The notes under the pieces: model-generated
Seen by the model: the letters and a program-made list of their open reading frames with translations, nothing else
The model's database searches: none
Told to the model about the DNA's origin: nothing
Part shown: positions 62,101 to 64,000 of the stretch, one piece after another
Numbering within the stretch: position 1 is the first letter of the stretch
Layout: each line of letters begins with the position of its first letter
From: Tyto alba
Taxonomy: Eukaryota; Chordata; Aves; Strigiformes; Tytonidae
Assembly (NCBI RefSeq): GCF_018691265.1
Contig: NW_024881313.1
Span: 5,981,501 to 6,045,500 of the forward strand
Reading direction: 5' to 3'
DNA: 64,000 nt
Translations under genes and position numbers: made by a program

Positions 62101-62997
62101 CGATTTAGCATCACAATAGGAACTTTTAATTCTGTGTGCGGGCTTACACCATTGACTTTGTAATTCCTGTTAACCCACAGATGAAGAAGTCAGGTCATGA
62201 GCAGAACTCTTAATTCTGCCTTGTAAATGAACGTTCTCTGGAGACGAACTTTCAAGTGAGAAACTTAATATATGCTTAGTTCAGTTAGCATTAAAATACT
62301 GACTTCTAAAATATTAAAAGTACTGAACACCGAATGGTGATCGTGGGTAGCTGTTCTTCTTTCTTAGAATTTTCACTGATGCTTCATTGGTCCGTTAGGG
62401 AAAGATAATCAGATGTGTTCCAGCCTTGCATTATGACTTGTGCTGATGGAAATCAGGGTGTCAAGATAAATGAGCTGATGAAACACATAGCAAAAATGTT
62501 AACTGTTTTTACTGGCATTTGTGTAGAAATAATTTGGTTTACTTTTTACCGCTTTCTTGGGAAAGATCTGTCACGGTTGAAGATGCAGTTCCAGCCCTTT
62601 GTGAAGCTGCCGGAGTATAAGCAAAGAACTTTATATAAAACACTTTGTGAACTTTTGCTCCGTGAAGAAATGGTAACTGCCCTGGAGGACGTGGTAAGAT
62701 GAAGAAACTTTTGCTTGCTTCCTAAAAGTAATTTCAGGACAGAGCTAGCTTTTTATTTATACTTGAACTTTTCTCTTTTCGTGACGTTTTACTGATTTTT
62801 TTGCTTCCAGTTAGATGATATCTGCACAGGAGATAAGCCAGATCTGAAGGAGTTAAAACCTGCACAACTACGAGACCTCACTGATTTCTTGCAGCTCTTA
62901 GGGTGCAGTTTAGAGAGCAAACTGTTGTTGCAGAAATATCAGCCTCCGGATGAAGAACTCTTCTCAGCTGCTCACCTCCTCATCAGTGCTATCTCTG
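43901..62997 (+). CDS. GSDME: GSDME (gasdermin E / DFNA5), 5' seven coding exons, incomplete at 3' end
   Basis: Coding exons 43901-44111, 45230-45422, 54786-54957, 55945-56065, 60474-60662, 62566-62693 and 62811-62997 join in consistent phase to 1201 nt (400 codons plus one base). The product is a cytosolic protein whose N-terminal domain (about residues 1-270) forms plasma-membrane pores once released by caspase-3; the C-terminal domain holds it inactive. Seen here: [12 protein letters not shown] start, [41 protein letters not shown], linker with DAVD at 270-273, and C-terminal helices including QPFVKLP and [13 protein letters not shown]. The human protein is 496 residues, so roughly 95-100 residues in about two exons lie beyond the window. 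The ATG has A at -3. The frame is intact with no lesions. Confidence 0.95.
44112..45229. other. GSDME intron 2
   Basis: Ordinary A/T-rich intron of 1.1 kb with a short A run at about 44299-44310. No repeat family or gene recognised. Confidence 0.75.
45230..45422 (+). CDS. GSDME: GSDME exon 3
   Basis: The exon is 193 nt, phase 1 in and 2 out, with acceptor gctttcctag and donor gtatgt. It encodes residues 71-134: [60 protein letters not shown] and a short tail. A second, stronger-looking acceptor lies 28 nt upstream (ttttcacag, ending 45201) but would shift the frame. Confidence 0.95.
45851..45868. repeat. (TG)n microsatellite
   Basis: A short pure TG dinucleotide repeat in GSDME intron 3. 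Confidence 0.9.
47885..48953 (+). mobile_element. CR1 LINE, 5'-truncated, sense orientation
   Basis: The + strand encodes reverse-transcriptase pieces: [20 protein letters not shown] and TNGVPQG in one frame, then [16 protein letters not shown] and the active-site FADD (48140-48151) in another. A frameshift near 48055-48062 (a G-rich run) separates them. The 3' part has the usual CR1 tail region, ending near accttccaacctcaaccatt and ccgtattct. 5' truncation and an inactivated ORF are typical of CR1, the dominant avian retrotransposon. It is decayed and not a host gene. Confidence 0.93.
51530..51770. promoter_or_regulatory. Small CpG island inside GSDME intron 3
   Basis: About 240 bp dense in CpG, with CGCCGCCGCCGCCG at its centre, sit in an otherwise A/T-rich intron. 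The + strand is open for 153 codons (51543-52004), but the translation matches no family I recognise. It could be an alternative or antisense promoter; a retrocopied 5' leader is another option. Confidence 0.6.
54508..54532. repeat. Poly-T tract (25 bases)
   Basis: An uninterrupted run of T roughly 250 nt upstream of GSDME exon 4, too far to be its polypyrimidine tract. Confidence 0.9.
54786..54957 (+). CDS. GSDME: GSDME exon 4
   Basis: The exon is 172 nt, phase 2 in and 0 out, with acceptor gttatttttcag and donor gtaaaa. It encodes residues 135-192: [57 protein letters not shown]. The intron before it is 9.4 kb and carries the sense CR1 and an intronic CpG island. Confidence 0.96.
54958..55944. 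other. GSDME intron 4
   Basis: Intron of 1.0 kb. A GC-moderate patch at 55530-55740 has open frames on both strands but no recognisable content. Otherwise A/T-rich. Confidence 0.7.
55945..56065 (+). CDS. GSDME: GSDME exon 5
   Basis: The exon is 121 nt, phase 0 in and 1 out, with acceptor ctgtcctctag and donor gtaagt. It encodes residues 193-232: [40 protein letters not shown]. This is the core beta-strand region near the end of the pore-forming domain; AYGVIEL is highly conserved in gasdermin E. Confidence 0.96.
56066..60473. other. GSDME intron 5
   Basis: Intron of 4.4 kb with an antisense CR1 (about 56250-56970). The rest is A/T-rich, with short T and A runs (57194-57203, 58207-58217). 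A 199-codon open frame on the minus strand (59563-60162) has no recognisable family. Confidence 0.7.
56250..56970 (-). mobile_element. CR1 LINE fragment, antisense
   Basis: Read on the + strand, the element has the reverse-complement CR1 3' region: an ancestral TTGGGTTGGAAGGGACC-like block (ttaggtttcaagggaccgca), then ggagattccatcacccctct, cccagcctttcagcctcttc and actggacacaacgctctgaa. Internal CR1 sequence runs on to about 56970. Both boundaries are approximate, and it is clearly diverged. It faces the sense CR1 at 47885-48953. Confidence 0.85.
60474..60662 (+). CDS. GSDME: GSDME exon 6: end of pore domain and interdomain linker
   Basis: The exon is 189 nt, phase 1 in and 1 out, with acceptor ttctcattacag and donor gtatta. 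It encodes residues 233-295, starting [20 protein letters not shown], through [16 protein letters not shown], ending [14 protein letters not shown] (270-273) is a consensus caspase-3/7 site in the linker. The VLKQ block begins the C-terminal domain. Confidence 0.95.
60584..60595 (+). other. GSDME: Caspase-3/7-type cleavage site DAVD in GSDME
   Basis: Codons GAT GCT GTT GAT encode Asp270-Ala-Val-Asp273, matching the DxxD consensus, with cleavage expected after Asp273. In human GSDME the site is DMPD ending at Asp270, so cut position and local sequence differ. As I recall, chicken GSDME is reported cut at the same DAVD. Both Asp270 and Asp273 are present here. Confidence 0.85.
60663..62565. other. 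GSDME intron 6
   Basis: Intron of 1.9 kb, A/T-rich. No repeat family or gene recognised. Confidence 0.7.
62566..62693 (+). CDS. GSDME: GSDME exon 7
   Basis: The exon is 128 nt, phase 1 in and 0 out, with acceptor tttcttgggaaag and donor gtaaga. It encodes residues 296-338: [43 protein letters not shown]. The acceptor was chosen because it gives the right phase and the same spacing from VLKQ to the F.PF..LP motif as human GSDME. The polypyrimidine tract is interrupted, so the exact start is less certain than the other exons. Confidence 0.85.
62811..62997 (+). CDS. GSDME: GSDME exon 8
   Basis: The exon is 187 nt, phase 0 in and 1 out, with acceptor tttttgcttccag and donor gtatgt. It encodes residues 339-400: [40 protein letters not shown], then a tail ending HLLISAIS. 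It corresponds to human exon 8 by position; human mutations that skip that exon cause DFNA5 hearing loss (established knowledge). Confidence 0.94.
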
Positions 62998-63924
62998 GTA
63001 TGTCGTGAATGAAGAGAAGGGCCCCTTTATAAGATTTTCCTTTTAGAAGCTCCCTCTGTGTTAAAGAATTTATGGCTCTTTTTGAGCAGTTGGTGAGCTG
63101 AGTGAATATAACTTGTTCTGTTCCTTTTTATGGGTTTCATCTACCATGCTTCGCATTCCTGGCTGTGAATTAAATTCAGCCCTCAATCACTGACAGGTTT
63201 TGCTTGTAAAATATACGTTCCCCCAAGGTTGCTCAACTCTGCTTTCTGCTGAGTGTGGGCATTGCCAGTTTGGCAGGCTAATTTCTGTGCTTATTGGACA
63301 CCAGAGTTCTTCCCACCTGAATGCTGAGAATGACCAATTAGGTGGTGTCTTCAGTGTAACAGCATTTATTGTTGAGGTGCAAACTATATTTAGCAAAAAT
63401 GAATTTAACATAAAGACACTGCCAATAGAGGGTTGTTTTGCAGGTGCTGAAAAAGGAGATTAAGCATAAATGTCAAACAAATGCCATACTCAGGATCTAG
63501 TTGGCACCACAGTGTTAATTAAACGCTACCTGCAAATTCCAAGAGAGACTCCTTCCTGGCTTTCCCTCCTCTCTCTCGTATAGAAGAATTTCCTGACGTT
63601 AAGATAACGAAGGGAGGTTCGGTGTGGTATTAGTTAGCTGTGGCACTGTGCAGCAAAATGTCACCGTGCATCCGTATAAGCACAGTACCCGGGTAGGAAA
63701 AGCTTAACTCATTTGTGGAGACAGAAAAGCAACAGAAAACAGAAACCTGCTGATGTGGTAACACCTCTCAGATGCTGTTAACAGCAGGGCCCAGGTCGCT
63801 GAGCGTGTTGTGTTATCCCTTGGCTTGGGACATGTCTGCCGCCACTGTCCAGGCGTAAGTGTAGCTGGATCAAGAGGCAGAAGCTGGTTTGTGCCTGTTG
63901 CTTCCGTTAGGAATTACGCCCTTG
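62998..63924. other. GSDME intron 8, left part
   Basis: No further GSDME exon with the required phase (two bases to complete a codon) and a C-terminal-domain sequence was found here. The remaining exons should lie past the right edge. Confidence 0.6.
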
Positions 63925-64000
63925 GGTTACAGAGTCAAAGGGCTCCACAGGGATCGTTTAGTCCGTATCCCTGCCCCAGGGCAGCCTCAGCTATGTCTTT
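63925..64000 (-). mobile_element. CR1 LINE fragment, antisense, cut by window edge
   Basis: The + strand ttacagagtcaaagggctcc, ggatcgtttagtccgtatcc and ctgccccagggcagcctcag follow the same reverse-complement CR1 3'-end pattern as the element at 56250. Only the 3' end is present and the element runs out of the window. Confidence 0.6.

Noticed and set aside
62415..62702. Open frame extending upstream of GSDME exon 7
   Set aside because: The coding match starts only at 62566. Upstream residues are intron translated through, and the donor at 62694 ends the exon.
63583..63640. Possible GSDME exon 9 (ctcgtatag, then a Glu-Phe-Pro-Asp-like start)
   Set aside because: After splicing it reads a short unrelated stretch to an in-frame stop with no suitable donor. 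The resemblance to the human continuation is too short to count.
1..64000. CRISPR arrays, operons, bacterial defence systems, tRNA or rRNA genes
   Set aside because: The sequence is spliced vertebrate DNA. No direct-repeat arrays or RNA-gene structures were seen by reading. A tRNAscan or Rfam search would be needed to exclude small RNAs fully.

Overview
The window is vertebrate nuclear DNA, almost certainly from a bird. The coding sequence is split into short exons with GT..AG introns. There are CR1 retrotransposon copies with a readable reverse transcriptase, and two long terminal repeats of an avian ERVL-like type. The LTR type makes me lean towards a non-galliform bird, but that is recollection and not a test. 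Two protein genes lie head to tail on the + strand, both incomplete: the 3' part of OSBPL3 (ORP3) and the 5' four-fifths of GSDME (gasdermin E, DFNA5). The same order and orientation is known in mammals (human 7p15), which supports both names.

Positions 1-22929 hold the last 12 coding exons of OSBPL3 (501 codons plus stop). They cover the linker and the whole oxysterol-binding-related domain. The N-terminal part (PH domain, FFAT motif) lies upstream of the window. A 595-bp antisense solo LTR with an exact 5-bp target duplication sits in the first intron seen. The 3' UTR starts at 22930 with a TA/TG microsatellite and an AATAAA at 23216; further AATAAA signals lie downstream.

Positions 23250-39050 are intergenic. 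I see no gene there, only simple A/T-rich tracts and a second, 1069-bp antisense solo LTR (33242-34310) with the exact target duplication CACAT. A strong CpG island (about 39060-40230) carrying a YY1-type AACATGGCGGC site and a good donor (39575) is the likely GSDME promoter and untranslated first exon.

Positions 43881-62997 hold seven GSDME coding exons (400 codons plus one base). They include the full pore-forming domain, the interdomain linker with a caspase-3-type DAVD site at residues 270-273, and about half of the autoinhibitory C-terminal domain. The last exons lie beyond the window. GSDME introns contain a 5'-truncated sense CR1 (47885-48953), a small intronic CpG island (51530-51770), an antisense CR1 (about 56250-56970) and the start of another antisense CR1 at the right edge.

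The two genes have unrelated jobs: lipid transfer at membrane contact sites, and caspase-triggered pore formation. I did not find a new multi-gene system. The points most worth following are regulatory or splicing related: a duplicated 5' splice site in OSBPL3, an upstream ORF that would span the GSDME leader, an intronic CpG island, opposite-facing CR1s around GSDME exons 4-5, and the shifted caspase site.
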